A stretch of 64,000 nt of DNA from an uncultured Faecalibacterium sp. Lineage in GTDB: Bacteria > Bacillota > Clostridia > Oscillospirales > Ruminococcaceae. This document shows positions 37,234-45,557 of the stretch, piece after piece (positions within the stretch are counted from its first letter, which is position 1; each line of letters starts with the position of its first letter). The stretch spans positions 1 through 64,000 of the forward strand of contig CAKSWG010000003.1 in the NCBI GenBank assembly GCA_934511465.1, written 5' to 3'. Both the position numbers and the translations under genes were made by a program. Below the pieces are notes generated by a model. It searched no databases. It saw only the letters and a list, made by a program, of their open reading frames with translations, and was not told the DNA's origin.

Positions 37234-38250
37234 TTATTCCTCAGTTTTCTGTGCCGCGGCCAGCTCGTCCAGCGCGGACTGCATGGTACCGCACAGGTCG
37301 TTCTCCACGCAGATCTTTGCCTGCCGGATGGCGTTTTTGATGCCCTTGGCTTTGGAAGAACCGTGGGCCTTGATCACCGGCTGCTTTGCGCCCAGGAAGG
37401 GTGCGCCGCCGTATTCCTCGCTGTCCATCTGGTGCTTGAGGTCGGCCACGCCGCCCTTGAGCAGCAGGTAGGCCAGCTTGCCGCCGAGGTTTGCAAGGAA
37501 CATTTGTTTCAGCATGCCCAGCAGCATTTTTGCCACACCCTCGGTCAGCTTCAGGATCACGTTGCCGGTAAAGCCGTCGCACACCACCACGTCCACTTCG
37601 CCGCCCGGCACATCGCGGGGCTCGATGTTGCCCACAAAGCGGATGCCGGGGGTGGTTTTAAGCAGCTGGTGGGCTTCCTTGAGCATGGGGGTGCCCTTGC
37701 TCTCCTCCGCACCGTTGTTGGCCAGTGCCACGCTGGGGGCCTTGCGGCCCTCCACCTTGTTCACATAGCAGCTGCCCATGACGGCGAACGCGGCCAGCAT
37801 CTCGGGGCGGCACTCCACATTGGCACCGCAGTCCAGCAGCAGATAGGCCTGCTTTTTAGCGGGCACCATGGTGGCCAGAGCCGGGCGCTTGATGCCCTTG
37901 AGGGTGCGCACGATCAGGCTTGCGCCCACATGCAGCGCGCCGGTGCTGCCGGCCGAAACAAAGGCGTCGCCCCTGCCGTCCTTGAGCATGTTCAGGCCCA
38001 CCACGATGGAGGAATCCTTCTTCTGACGGATGGCGCGGGCAGGCTCATCGCACATGTCGATGACCTCGGTGCAGTTCACCAGCTCGATTCCATCCAGCGG
38101 GATGCTGTTCTCCTGTGCGGTCTTGCGCACCAGCGCTTCGTCGCCCACGCCGACGACGGTGACGCCGTACTCCTTCACGGCCTGTGCGGCACCTTCCAGC
38201 ACCGCCAGAGGGGCGTTGTCGCCGCCCATCATGTCCACGATAATTTTCAT
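37234..38250 (-). CDS. plsX: Phosphate acyltransferase PlsX
   Basis: A 338-residue enzyme making acyl-phosphate from acyl-ACP for the PlsX-PlsY route to phosphatidic acid. Family blocks: MKIIVDMMGGDNAP at the start, FVSAGSTGALHVGA, LLDCGANVECRPEML, FVGNIEPRDV and VVVCDGFTGNVILK. GGGAG precedes the ATG at 38250. It lies between trmFO and rnc; no plsY or acpP gene is visible in the window. Confidence 0.97.
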   Translation of the reverse strand: MKIIVDMMGGDNAPLAVLEGAAQAVKEYGVTVVGVGDEALVRKTAQENSIPLDGIELVNCTEVIDMCDEPARAIRQKKDSSIVVGLNMLKDGRGDAFVSAGSTGALHVGASLIVRTLKGIKRPALATMVPAKKQAYLLLDCGANVECRPEMLAAFAVMGSCYVNKVEGRKAPSVALANNGAEESKGTPMLKEAHQLLKTTPGIRFVGNIEPRDVPGGEVDVVVCDGFTGNVILKLTEGVAKMLLGMLKQMFLANLGGKLAYLLLKGGVADLKHQMDSEEYGGAPFLGAKQPVIKAHGSSKAKGIKNAIRQAKICVENDLCGTMQSALDELAAAQKTEE

Positions 38251-38265
38251 AGCTTTTCTCCCTTC

Positions 38266-39639
38266 TTAAAGAGAAGTTTCATCCAGCCACTGCTGGAAGC
38301 TGGCAACAGCGCGCTGGGCCTGTGCCATGTAACGCAGGCGCTTGTCCCGCGGGCGGCTCTCCTCCGGCAGCGGAGGAAGGATGCCCATATTCGCGCCCAT
38401 GGGCTGGAAGTGCTTGTTCTCGGTGGTCAGGTACTGCACCAGTGCGCCGCACATGGTGTCGGCGGGCGGGGCGGGCAGTTCTTTACCCACAAGACGCGCA
38501 TACAGGCTGCGGGCAGCCAGCAGGCCGCAGGCAGCGCTTTCCATATAGCCCTCAAAGCCGGTGATCTGCCCGGCAAAAAACACGTTGGGGTGCTCTTTCA
38601 GGCACAGCTGGGCGCTGAGCACCCGGGGTGCATCCAAAAAGGTATTGCGGTGCATCACGCCGTACCGCACGAACTCGGCGTTCTCAAGGCCCGGGATCAT
38701 GCTGAACACCCGCTTCTGCTCGCCCCACTTGAGGTTTGTCTGGAAGCCCACGATGTTATACAGGGTGCGCTCCTTATTTTCGGCCCGCAGCTGCACGTTG
38801 GCCCACGGGCGGTGGCCGGTGGCCGGGTTCACAAGGCCCACCGGGCGCAGGGGGCCGAACCGCATGGTGTCGGCGCCCCGGGCAGCCATGATCTCAATGG
38901 GCATACAGCCCTCGTAGACCGTGACGGTGTCGGCCTTCTTGCCGTGGGCGTCCGGGTCAGGCTGAGCGCTCTGCTCTGCGCCGGTGTCAAAGTCGTGCAG
39001 AGGGGCGCGCTCGGCAGACGCGAGAGCCGCGTGGAATTTCTCGTACTCTTCCTTGTTGAAAGGGCAGTTCAGGTAGTCGGCCTCGCCCCGGTCATAGCGG
39101 GAGGCGGCAAACACCTTGTTGTAGTCCAGACTTTCAGCGGTGACGATGGGGGCCACAGCATCGTAGAAGTGCAGCCGCTCGTCCCCGGTCAGGCGGCCGA
39201 TCTCATCGGCCAGTGCGCCGTCGGTCAGGGGGCCGGTGGCCACCAGAATGGGGGCGATCTCGTCAATGTGCTCCACCCGCTCCCGGTGGACAGTAATGTT
39301 TTCACAGCTTTCCACCATGCGGGTCACTTCGGCGCTGAATGCATCGCGGTCCACTGCCAGCGCACCGCCTGCAGCCACGCGGGCCGTCTCGGCGGCGGTC
39401 AGCAACCGGCTGCCCATCCGGCGCATTTCTTCCTTCAGCAGGCCGGAAGCCGAATCCAGCCGCTCGGCTTTCAGGCTGTTGGAACAGATCAGCTCCGCAA
39501 AGCCTGCGCTTTTGTGCGCGGGCGAAAAGTGGACGGGCTTCTGCTCGTACAGGTCCACCTGCACGCCTTTGCCCGCCAGCCACAGGGCAGCCTCGCAGCC
39601 CGCAAGGCCCGCACCCAGAATGGTTACTTTATAGCTCAT
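38266..39639 (-). CDS. trmFO: Methylenetetrahydrofolate-tRNA-(uracil-5)-methyltransferase
   Basis: Folate- and FAD-dependent enzyme forming m5U54 in the T-loop of tRNA, 457 residues. FAD-binding GAGLAGCEAALWLA at residues 9-22, the Cys-containing LICSNSLKAE block, NCPFNKEEYEKF, the family motif YEGCMPIEIMAARG, and GQITGFEGYMESAACGLLAA near the C-terminus. It follows topA by five bases, the usual Firmicutes topA-trmFO pairing, and uses the one-carbon pool also fed by fhs. Confidence 0.97.
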   Translation of the reverse strand: MSYKVTILGAGLAGCEAALWLAGKGVQVDLYEQKPVHFSPAHKSAGFAELICSNSLKAERLDSASGLLKEEMRRMGSRLLTAAETARVAAGGALAVDRDAFSAEVTRMVESCENITVHRERVEHIDEIAPILVATGPLTDGALADEIGRLTGDERLHFYDAVAPIVTAESLDYNKVFAASRYDRGEADYLNCPFNKEEYEKFHAALASAERAPLHDFDTGAEQSAQPDPDAHGKKADTVTVYEGCMPIEIMAARGADTMRFGPLRPVGLVNPATGHRPWANVQLRAENKERTLYNIVGFQTNLKWGEQKRVFSMIPGLENAEFVRYGVMHRNTFLDAPRVLSAQLCLKEHPNVFFAGQITGFEGYMESAACGLLAARSLYARLVGKELPAPPADTMCGALVQYLTTENKHFQPMGANMGILPPLPEESRPRDKRLRYMAQAQRAVASFQQWLDETSL

Positions 39640-39644
39640 AGTTT

Positions 39645-41729
39645 TTAATCCTTCTTCGGCACCGGCATCTCAAAGCCGCAGCCTTCCTTTGCGCAGTAGA
39701 GCTTGGAGCCCTTGCGGAACAGGGTACTGCCGCATTTCTCGCACTTGGTGGGCACCGGGGTGTCCCATGTCATAAAATCGCAGTCCGGGTAGCGCTCGCA
39801 GCCATAGTAGATGCGGCCCTTGGAGCTCTTGCGTTCCAGCATGCGGCCCTTGCCGCACTTGGGGCAGATGCCGCCGGTGTCCTTGACCAGACGCTTGGTG
39901 CCCCGGCACTCCGGGAAGCCGCTGCATGCCAAAAACTTGCCGTACTTGCCCACTTTGATGACCATGGGACGGCCGCACAGGTCGCACACCTCGCTGGAAG
40001 GCTCGTCCGGCACCTTGACCTTCTTGCCTTCCATGTTCTTTTCGGCCTGCTCAAGGCTGGCGGCAAAGCCCTGATAGAAGTCGTCCACCGTCTTGTGCCA
40101 GTCGGCCTTGCCGCTCTCGATCTTATCCAGATTCTTTTCCATCTGGGCAGAGAAGTCCACGTCCACGATGTGGGGGAACTGTTCCAGCATCAGCCCGTCC
40201 ACGGCCCGGCCCAGCAGGGTGGGCTTGAGCTTTTTCTGGTCGCGCTCCACGTAGCCGCGGTCGATGATGGTGGTGATGATGGGCGCATAGGTGGAGGGAC
40301 GGCCAATGCCGTTTTCTTCCAGCGCCTTGATGAGGGTCGCTTCGGTGTAGCGGGCAGGCGGCTGGGTGAACTTCTGCTCGCTCTTCAGCTCGCGCAGCTT
40401 GAGCACCTGACCCTGTTCCAGCGGGGGCAGAGCGGTCTCCTTCTTTTCCTTTTCGTCGGTGGCTTCCTCGTACAGGGCGGTAAAGCCGTCAAAGGTGACA
40501 GTGTAGCCGCTGGCCTTGAAGCGGTAGTCCGCCGCGCTGACCGTGACAGACACGGTATCCTGCTGGCAGTCCGCCATCTGGCTGGCCATAAAGCGGCTCC
40601 AGATCATGCGGTAGAGCTTTGCGGTGTCGCCGCTGATGCTCTTGTCCACCTCGTCCGGCGTCAGGGACGGCACCGAGGGACGGATGGCTTCGTGGGCGTC
40701 CTGCGCAGCGGTGGCGCTCTTGGTCTTCCACGTGCGCTTGTAGGGGCAGATATAGCTTTCGCCGTAGGCACCGGCAATGTATTCCTTGGCGGCGGCAACG
40801 GCTTCGTCCGAAATGCGCAGGCTGTCGGTACGCATATAGGTGATCAGACCCATGGTACCGTGCCCGGCAATGTCCACACCTTCGTACAGAGTCTGGGCAG
40901 CGCGCATGGTGCGGGTTGCCGTAAAGCCCAGCCGGCGGGAAGCCTCCTGCTGCAAGGTACTGGTGATGAAGGCGGGGGTAGGCTGCTTTGCGCGCTTGCC
41001 CTTTTTCAGCTCGGTCACAACGTACTCGGCACCCTCCAGTCCCTTTTCGATGGCCCGGGCCTCGGCTTCGTTTTTGGGCAGCAGCTTTTTGCCCTTGCTG
41101 TCGGAAGAAAGGCGGGCCGTGAAGCTCTTGTGCCCAGCGCCGAGGGTGGCGTCCACGTTCCAGTATTCGTCCGGCTTAAAGCTCTCGATCTCCTTCTCGC
41201 GGTCGTCGATCAGCCGCACGGCCACGCTCTGCACGCGGCCGGCGGACAGGCCCCGGCGCACCTTGCGCCAGAGGAACGGGCTCAGCTTGTAGCCCACCAG
41301 ACGGTCCAGCACACGGCGGGCCTGCTGGGCATTGAACAGATCCTCGTCAATGGCGCGGGGGTGGGCCATGCCCTCCTTGACGCCCTTTTTGGTGATCTCG
41401 TCAAAGGTCACGCGGTTGGGCTCATGAGGATCCAGCCCCAGAATGTTTGCCAGATGCCAGCTGATGGCTTCGCCTTCGCGGTCCGGGTCGGTGGCCAGCA
41501 GCACGCCATCTGCGTGTTTGGCCTTGCTCTTGAGCTCCTTGATGAGCTTTTCCTTGCCTTTGATGCTGATGTACTGCGGGGCATAGCCGTGCTCCACATC
41601 GATGCCCAGCTGCGAGGCAGGCAGGTCCCGGATATGGCCCATGCTTGCGGTAACGTCATAGCCATCGCCCAGATATTTGCCGATGGTCTTTGCCTTAGCA
41701 GGCGACTCCACGATCACTAGTTTCGCCAT
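39645..41729 (-). CDS. topA: DNA topoisomerase I
   Basis: Type IA topoisomerase of 694 residues relaxing negative supercoils. Toprim domain: VIVESPAKAKTIGKYL, the acidic ATDPDREGEAISWH. The active-site tyrosine is Tyr298 in LITYMRTDSLRIS. At the C-terminus there are three Cys4 zinc-ribbon units (CDLCGRP...CRG, CPKCGKG...CD, CEKCG...C) that bind DNA. It starts the trmFO-plsX-rnc-smc-ftsY-rdgB series. About 130 bases separate it from dprA. Confidence 0.98.
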   Translation of the reverse strand: MAKLVIVESPAKAKTIGKYLGDGYDVTASMGHIRDLPASQLGIDVEHGYAPQYISIKGKEKLIKELKSKAKHADGVLLATDPDREGEAISWHLANILGLDPHEPNRVTFDEITKKGVKEGMAHPRAIDEDLFNAQQARRVLDRLVGYKLSPFLWRKVRRGLSAGRVQSVAVRLIDDREKEIESFKPDEYWNVDATLGAGHKSFTARLSSDSKGKKLLPKNEAEARAIEKGLEGAEYVVTELKKGKRAKQPTPAFITSTLQQEASRRLGFTATRTMRAAQTLYEGVDIAGHGTMGLITYMRTDSLRISDEAVAAAKEYIAGAYGESYICPYKRTWKTKSATAAQDAHEAIRPSVPSLTPDEVDKSISGDTAKLYRMIWSRFMASQMADCQQDTVSVTVSAADYRFKASGYTVTFDGFTALYEEATDEKEKKETALPPLEQGQVLKLRELKSEQKFTQPPARYTEATLIKALEENGIGRPSTYAPIITTIIDRGYVERDQKKLKPTLLGRAVDGLMLEQFPHIVDVDFSAQMEKNLDKIESGKADWHKTVDDFYQGFAASLEQAEKNMEGKKVKVPDEPSSEVCDLCGRPMVIKVGKYGKFLACSGFPECRGTKRLVKDTGGICPKCGKGRMLERKSSKGRIYYGCERYPDCDFMTWDTPVPTKCEKCGSTLFRKGSKLYCAKEGCGFEMPVPKKD

Positions 41730-41857
41730 TTGCGTTTACTCCCATTTCAGTTTTCTTTCTTCTTTATCGGTAACGCGCTGTGCGGTGCGCACAGTACGGG
41801 ATGTTTCATCTTTATACTATACCACAGCTGTTGTGTGCTGCGCCAGCGGAAATTATA

Positions 41858-42994
41858 CTATTTTGTCACATACCGCTTGCCGGGCATGCACAGCACCCTG
41901 CCGGAAAGCTCCAGCTTCATCAGGGTGCCCAGCAGCGCCGCCGTGGGCAGGCCGCTGCGCACGCAAAGCTCCTCGATGCCAAGCGGCTGCGGCCCGATGC
42001 AGGAAAGCACCCGCCGCTCGTTCTCGCTCAGCGGTTCCGGCTGCTTTGCGGCAGCGGCAGCTTTGCGCTGCGGATGCAGGCCCAGCGGGCCCAGCAGGTC
42101 GGCGGCAGAGCACACCGCGCGGGCGCGGCCATCCCGCAAAAGGCCGTTGGTGCCTGCGGAATTGGGCGAGTAGATGCTGCCCGGCACCGCAAACACCGGC
42201 TTGCCGTAGCGCTCGGCGTGGGCCACAGTGGACATGGTGCCGCTTTTTTCCTGCGCTTCCACCACCAGCAAAGCGGAGCTGAGCGCCGCAATGAGCCGGT
42301 TGCGCTGCAAAAAGCCGTTGGGGCCCACGCCCTCGGTGCGGGGCGGATATTCGCTGATGACGCAGCCTTTTTGTTCAATTTTGTGCCGCAGTGCCACATT
42401 GGCTGCCGGATAGGTGCGGTCGATGGGCACCCCCATCACCGCAATGGTAGGGCAGTTGTTTTTTACGGCGGCACGGTGTCCGGCGCTGTCCAGCCCGTCG
42501 GCAAGGCCGCTGACGATGATGGCACCGTTTTTTGCCAGTGCTTCCCCAATGTCTGCCGCCGCGTTCAGGCCGTACTCGGTGGGCCTGCGGCTGCCCACGA
42601 TGCCCACGGCGCCCGGCTCATTGAGCCAGAGCGGGTCGCCGGTGCAGTAGAGCACCAGCGGCATGTCCGGGATGCGGGAAAAAGCCAGCGGGTAGTCCGG
42701 GTCGTCAAAGGGCAGGATGCGCACGCCCAGACTGCGGCACCGTGCTTCCAGCGTGCGGAACTGCATCGGGTGCAGCTGCGCGGCACAGTTTGCCGCCGCA
42801 GTGCCCACGGCAAGGCAGAATTCGTCGGTGTCACGTGCTTCAAAGGCTTCCTGTGCGCCGCCAAACACATCCAGCACCCGGCCTGCATGGATGCTGCCCG
42901 GCCCCAGCACATGGGCCAGCCACAGCCAGCACAGCAGCGGGTCCGGCGCAGGCTCCGGCGCAAACAGGCTGGTCTGCCCGGCAAGGCCGCTCAC
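41858..42994 (-). CDS. dprA: DNA-processing protein DprA
   Basis: A 378-residue DprA/Smf protein that loads RecA on incoming single-stranded DNA in natural transformation. The Rossmann-fold core shows VGIVGSRRPTEYG, SGLADGLDSAGHRAA, VMGVPIDRTYPA, FLQRNRLIAALSSALLVVEA and GSIYSPNSAGTNGLLRDG; the C-terminal winged-helix (DML1-like) part follows. Start: GTG at 42994, overlapping the upstream stop as GTGA, with GGGAGGAG seven bases before it. Whether this organism is competent cannot be judged; no com genes are visible. Confidence 0.94.
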   Translation of the reverse strand: MSGLAGQTSLFAPEPAPDPLLCWLWLAHVLGPGSIHAGRVLDVFGGAQEAFEARDTDEFCLAVGTAAANCAAQLHPMQFRTLEARCRSLGVRILPFDDPDYPLAFSRIPDMPLVLYCTGDPLWLNEPGAVGIVGSRRPTEYGLNAAADIGEALAKNGAIIVSGLADGLDSAGHRAAVKNNCPTIAVMGVPIDRTYPAANVALRHKIEQKGCVISEYPPRTEGVGPNGFLQRNRLIAALSSALLVVEAQEKSGTMSTVAHAERYGKPVFAVPGSIYSPNSAGTNGLLRDGRARAVCSAADLLGPLGLHPQRKAAAAAKQPEPLSENERRVLSCIGPQPLGIEELCVRSGLPTAALLGTLMKLELSGRVLCMPGKRYVTK

Positions 42995-43773
42995 AGGCTC
43001 TCCTCCCGGAAATGCCACAGCAGGATGCTGCCCGCAATGCCGGCGTTCAGGCTTTCCACCCGGTCGGTCATGGGGATGCGCACCGTGCTGGTGCAGGCGG
43101 CAATGGTCTCTTCGGTCAGGCCCTGCCCCTCACTGCCGATCACAACGCAGACGCCGCCCGGGTAGCCGGCCTTGGCCGCGCTCAGCGGCTGGGACTTGTA
43201 CAGCGCAGCCGCAAGGCAGGTGATGCCCTTTGCCCGCAGCTGAGCGATAGCATCGGGCATGGCACCGGCTTCGATCACCGGGATGCGCACCGCCGCGCCC
43301 ATGGAAGCCCGCAGGGTCTTGGGGGCCCACACGCTGGCGCAGCCGTCGCTCAGGATCACGCCGTCAAAGCCAAAGGCAGCTGCAGAGCGCAGCAGGGTTC
43401 CCACGTTGCCGGGGTCCTGCACCCGCTCCAGCGCAAGGTAGCGCCCGCCAGTTTTCACCTCTTCCAGCGTATGCACCGGCGTACGGAATACGCCGAACAC
43501 GCCCTGATGGGTGCCCACATCGGCCAGCTTGTCTGCCACGTGATCCTCCACAAGGTAGTGTTCGCCGGGCAGGTCTGCCAGTTCCGGGCACTTTGCCATG
43601 GCGCTCTCGGTGTAGAACAAGGTCTCCAGCTGCGCGCCGCGGCAGAGCTCCGGGCACAGCTTGCGGCCCTCGGCCAGAAAGCGGCCCTCACTGCGGCGGA
43701 ATGCCGCGCCGGAAGAAAGGCGGCAGGCATATTTGATCTTTGCGTTTTCCCGGCTGGTGATCTTTTCGTCCAT
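42991..43773 (-). CDS. SpoU/TrmH-family RNA 2'-O-methyltransferase
   Basis: A 260-residue SPOUT methyltransferase acting on rRNA or tRNA. An N-terminal L30e-like substrate-binding domain (KYACRLSSGAAFRRSEGRFL) precedes the knotted catalytic domain with ALERVQDPGNVGTLLRSAAAFG, VIGSEGQGLTEETI and VRIPMTDRVESLNAGIAGSILLW. It resembles RlmB/TrmH types; the target base is not determinable. The ATG at 43773 has AGGAGGAA upstream. It precedes dprA with a four-base overlap. Two terminator-like hairpins separate it from rplT. Confidence 0.92.
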   Translation of the reverse strand: MDEKITSRENAKIKYACRLSSGAAFRRSEGRFLAEGRKLCPELCRGAQLETLFYTESAMAKCPELADLPGEHYLVEDHVADKLADVGTHQGVFGVFRTPVHTLEEVKTGGRYLALERVQDPGNVGTLLRSAAAFGFDGVILSDGCASVWAPKTLRASMGAAVRIPVIEAGAMPDAIAQLRAKGITCLAAALYKSQPLSAAKAGYPGGVCVVIGSEGQGLTEETIAACTSTVRIPMTDRVESLNAGIAGSILLWHFREESL

Positions 43774-43811
43774 TGTATTCCTCCTGCTGAAAGCGGGCAT
43801 TCATCTGTAAA

Positions 43812-43868
43812 AAAGCAAAAAGGGCAGCGTCTGCCACAAAAAGTTCCTGCGGCAGGGCGCTGCCCTGA
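43812..43868 (-). terminator. Second terminator/attenuator between rplT and the SpoU gene
   Basis: On the minus strand AGGGCAGCGCCCTGCCGC pairs with GTGGCAGACGCTGCCCT across AGGAACTTTTT, followed by TTTTGCTTTTTT. It lies only about 40 bases before the SpoU start, so it may act as an attenuator. Confidence 0.7.
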
Positions 43869-43904
43869 AAAACATGTTCCCCTGCCGTAAGAACCCCGGA
43901 TACA

Positions 43905-43937
43905 AAACGGACGCCCGCGTATACGCGCGGGCGTCAC
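43905..43937 (-). terminator. Terminator of the infC-rpmI-rplT operon
   Basis: On the minus strand GACGCCCGCG pairs with CGCGGGCGTC around CGTATA, then CGTTTTGT, shortly after the rplT stop. Confidence 0.75.
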
Positions 43938-43952
43938 GATTCAAGTTCTTGA

Positions 43953-44303
43953 TCAGGCGTTCTTGACGGTCTCGACCAGAGCTGCAAAGCTCTTGGGATC
44001 GTTGATAGCCATCTCGGACAGCATCTTGCGGTTCAGCTCGATGCCAGCCTTCTTCAGGCCAGCCATGAAGGTGGAGTAGTTCATGCCCAGAGGACGAACT
44101 GCGTTGTTGATGCGGCAGATCCACAGGTTGCGGAACTGACGCTTCTTCATGCGGCGGCCAGCCAGAGCGTAGTTGCCGCTCTTCATGACCTGCTGCTTGG
44201 CCATCTTAAAGTGCTTGCTCTTGCAGCCGTAGAAGCCCTTGGCCAGCTTCAGCATCTTCTTACGACGTTTGTGAGTCATGGTTGCGCCCTTGATACGTGC
44301 CAT
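43953..44303 (-). CDS. rplT: Ribosomal protein bL20
   Basis: A 116-residue 50S assembly protein, early binder of 23S rRNA and, in Firmicutes, the autoregulator of its own operon through the leader. Sequence [20 protein letters not shown] and [19 protein letters not shown] is canonical. TAAAGGAGA precedes the ATG at 44303. Third gene of infC-rpmI-rplT. Confidence 0.98.
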   Translation of the reverse strand: MARIKGATMTHKRRKKMLKLAKGFYGCKSKHFKMAKQQVMKSGNYALAGRRMKKRQFRNLWICRINNAVRPLGMNYSTFMAGLKKAGIELNRKMLSEMAINDPKSFAALVETVKNA

Positions 44304-44358
44304 TTTATATATCTCCTTTAGTTATCAGTAGTAGAATGTTTGTGCCTGCGGCTCGCTC

Positions 44359-44562
44359 TTAGGCGTAGGGCAGCATGCTCTTGATGGTAGCTGCGTTGGT
44401 CTTATCAACGTAGCTGGGCTGACGGTAGCCACGGGTCAGCTTGGTGGTCTTCTTGGTCAGGATGTGGCTGCGGAATGCGTGGCCGCGCTTGATCTTGCCG
44501 TTCTTGGTCAGCTTAAAGCGCTTCTTAGCGCCGGAGTGCGTCTTCAGTTTCATCTTAGCCAT
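44359..44562 (-). CDS. rpmI: Ribosomal protein bL35
   Basis: A 67-residue, strongly basic 50S protein: [37 protein letters not shown], ending MLPYA. The stretch before the end ([17 protein letters not shown]) differs from the usual KRKRKLRK-type run, with fewer basic residues, but length and ends are standard. AGGAGGAAA precedes the ATG; the infC stop lies 18 bases upstream. Confidence 0.97.
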   Translation of the reverse strand: MAKMKLKTHSGAKKRFKLTKNGKIKRGHAFRSHILTKKTTKLTRGYRQPSYVDKTNAATIKSMLPYA

Positions 44563-44580
44563 TTTAGTTTCCTCCTAAAA

Positions 44581-45114
44581 TTAGTCCTTATTGGGTTTCG
44601 GGATCAGCAGAATGGACATCGTGCGGCCCTCGAGCACCGGCGGCTTGTCGGTGGATGCCTGCGGCAGAGCCTCGGCAAAACGCTTGAGCACGTCTGCGCC
44701 CAGAGCACTGTGCGCCATTTCACGGCCGCGGAAGCGGATCGAAACCTTAACCTTGTGGCCAGCTGCCAGGAATTTGGCAGTCTGGTTCAGCTTGGTATTG
44801 AAGTCGTTGGTGTCAATGTTGAGCGAAAGGCGGGTCTCCTTGACTTCGACCACCTTCTGGTTCTTCTTGGCTTCCTTCTCCTTCTTCTGCTGTTCAAAAC
44901 GGTACTTGCCGTAATCCAGCACCTTGCACACAGGCGGAACAGCCTGCGGTGCGATCTTGACCAGATCCAGACCGGCATCTTCAGCAGCGCGCATGGCCAC
45001 CTGAATGGACACAACGCCCTTCTGCTCGCCGTCTGCACCGATCAGACGGACCTCACGGTCACGGATCTGACCGTTGATCTCCAGTTCCTTCGACTTTCCA
45101 GCGGTAGCGATAAT
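44581..45114 (-). CDS. infC: Translation initiation factor IF-3 with AUU start
   Basis: A 177-residue IF-3: N-terminal INGQIRDREVRLIGADGEQKG, the lysine-rich linker, and C-terminal SIRFRGREMAHSALGADVL. No ATG, GTG or TTG lies at the right place. Upstream on the minus strand, GGAGGTGCATTC leads directly to ATT (45114-45112), then ATC GCT ACC. AUU initiation is the known device by which IF-3 represses its own synthesis, so I take ATT as start; an ATG at 45159 lies before the ribosome site. First gene of the L20 operon. Confidence 0.93.
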   Translation of the reverse strand: MIATAGKSKELEINGQIRDREVRLIGADGEQKGVVSIQVAMRAAEDAGLDLVKIAPQAVPPVCKVLDYGKYRFEQQKKEKEAKKNQKVVEVKETRLSLNIDTNDFNTKLNQTAKFLAAGHKVKVSIRFRGREMAHSALGADVLKRFAEALPQASTDKPPVLEGRTMSILLIPKPNKD

Positions 45115-45160
45115 GAATGCACCTCCAAACAAAATCCATTTTGTTGCAATATTTGGCATA

Positions 45161-45195
45161 GAAAACGCGGCCGCCCATTTTCAGGACAGCCGCGC
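45161..45195 (-). promoter_or_regulatory. L20-type leader attenuator of infC-rpmI-rplT
   Basis: On the minus strand GCGGCTGTCC pairs with GGGCGGCCGC around TGAAAAT, followed by GTTTTCT. It sits at the end of a long leader (about 45305-45115) between the promoter and infC, matching the layout of Firmicutes L20 leaders, where L20 binding promotes premature termination. Confidence 0.7.
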
Positions 45196-45310
45196 AAGTT
45201 CACTCAAAGCCGCAGTCCACTCATGATGAACTGCCTTCAGGTATAGCCCGAGGGTCCAGACCCCACAAGGCGAGCGCGGCACAGGCCGTAGCTGCTTTCT
45301 TTACTCGGTT

Positions 45311-45339
45311 ATTCTACCACAGGCAGAAAGCGCTGTCAA
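45311..45339 (-). promoter_or_regulatory. Sigma-A-type promoter of the L20 operon
   Basis: On the minus strand: TTGACA (45339-45334), a 17-base spacer, then TAGAAT (45316-45311). It is the best match to consensus in the window. Confidence 0.85.
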
Positions 45340-45375
45340 GCACTTTTTATGCGTTTTGCGGGGAAAATATGAATC

Positions 45376-45557
45376 AACTCCTTCAGCCGCACTTCGTGTG
45401 CCAGCTCCCTCAAGGAGGGAGCCTTTGGCAATGCGGTCAGCTTTTCGGCTGCGCCAGAGCCTCCCTCCGTGAGAAAGACTTCCCCCGGCCGGGGGAAGAT
45501 GTCACGCAAGTGACAAAAAGGGGAGCAGTGGCATCGCGCAGCGATGACGGAAGGAGT
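45376..45557. repeat. Family B palindromic element, copy 3 (extended)
   Basis: Ends AACTCCTTCAGCC and GACGGAAGGAGTT, the family ends with a changed outermost stem. Left stem-loop GCTCCCTC/GAGGGAGC. In the middle an extra palindrome CCCCCGGCCGGGGG and a small hairpin GTCACGCAAGTGAC that other copies lack. Mini-hairpin CATCGCGCAGCGATG directly before GACGG. The right end touches the addA stop codon. Confidence 0.78.
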
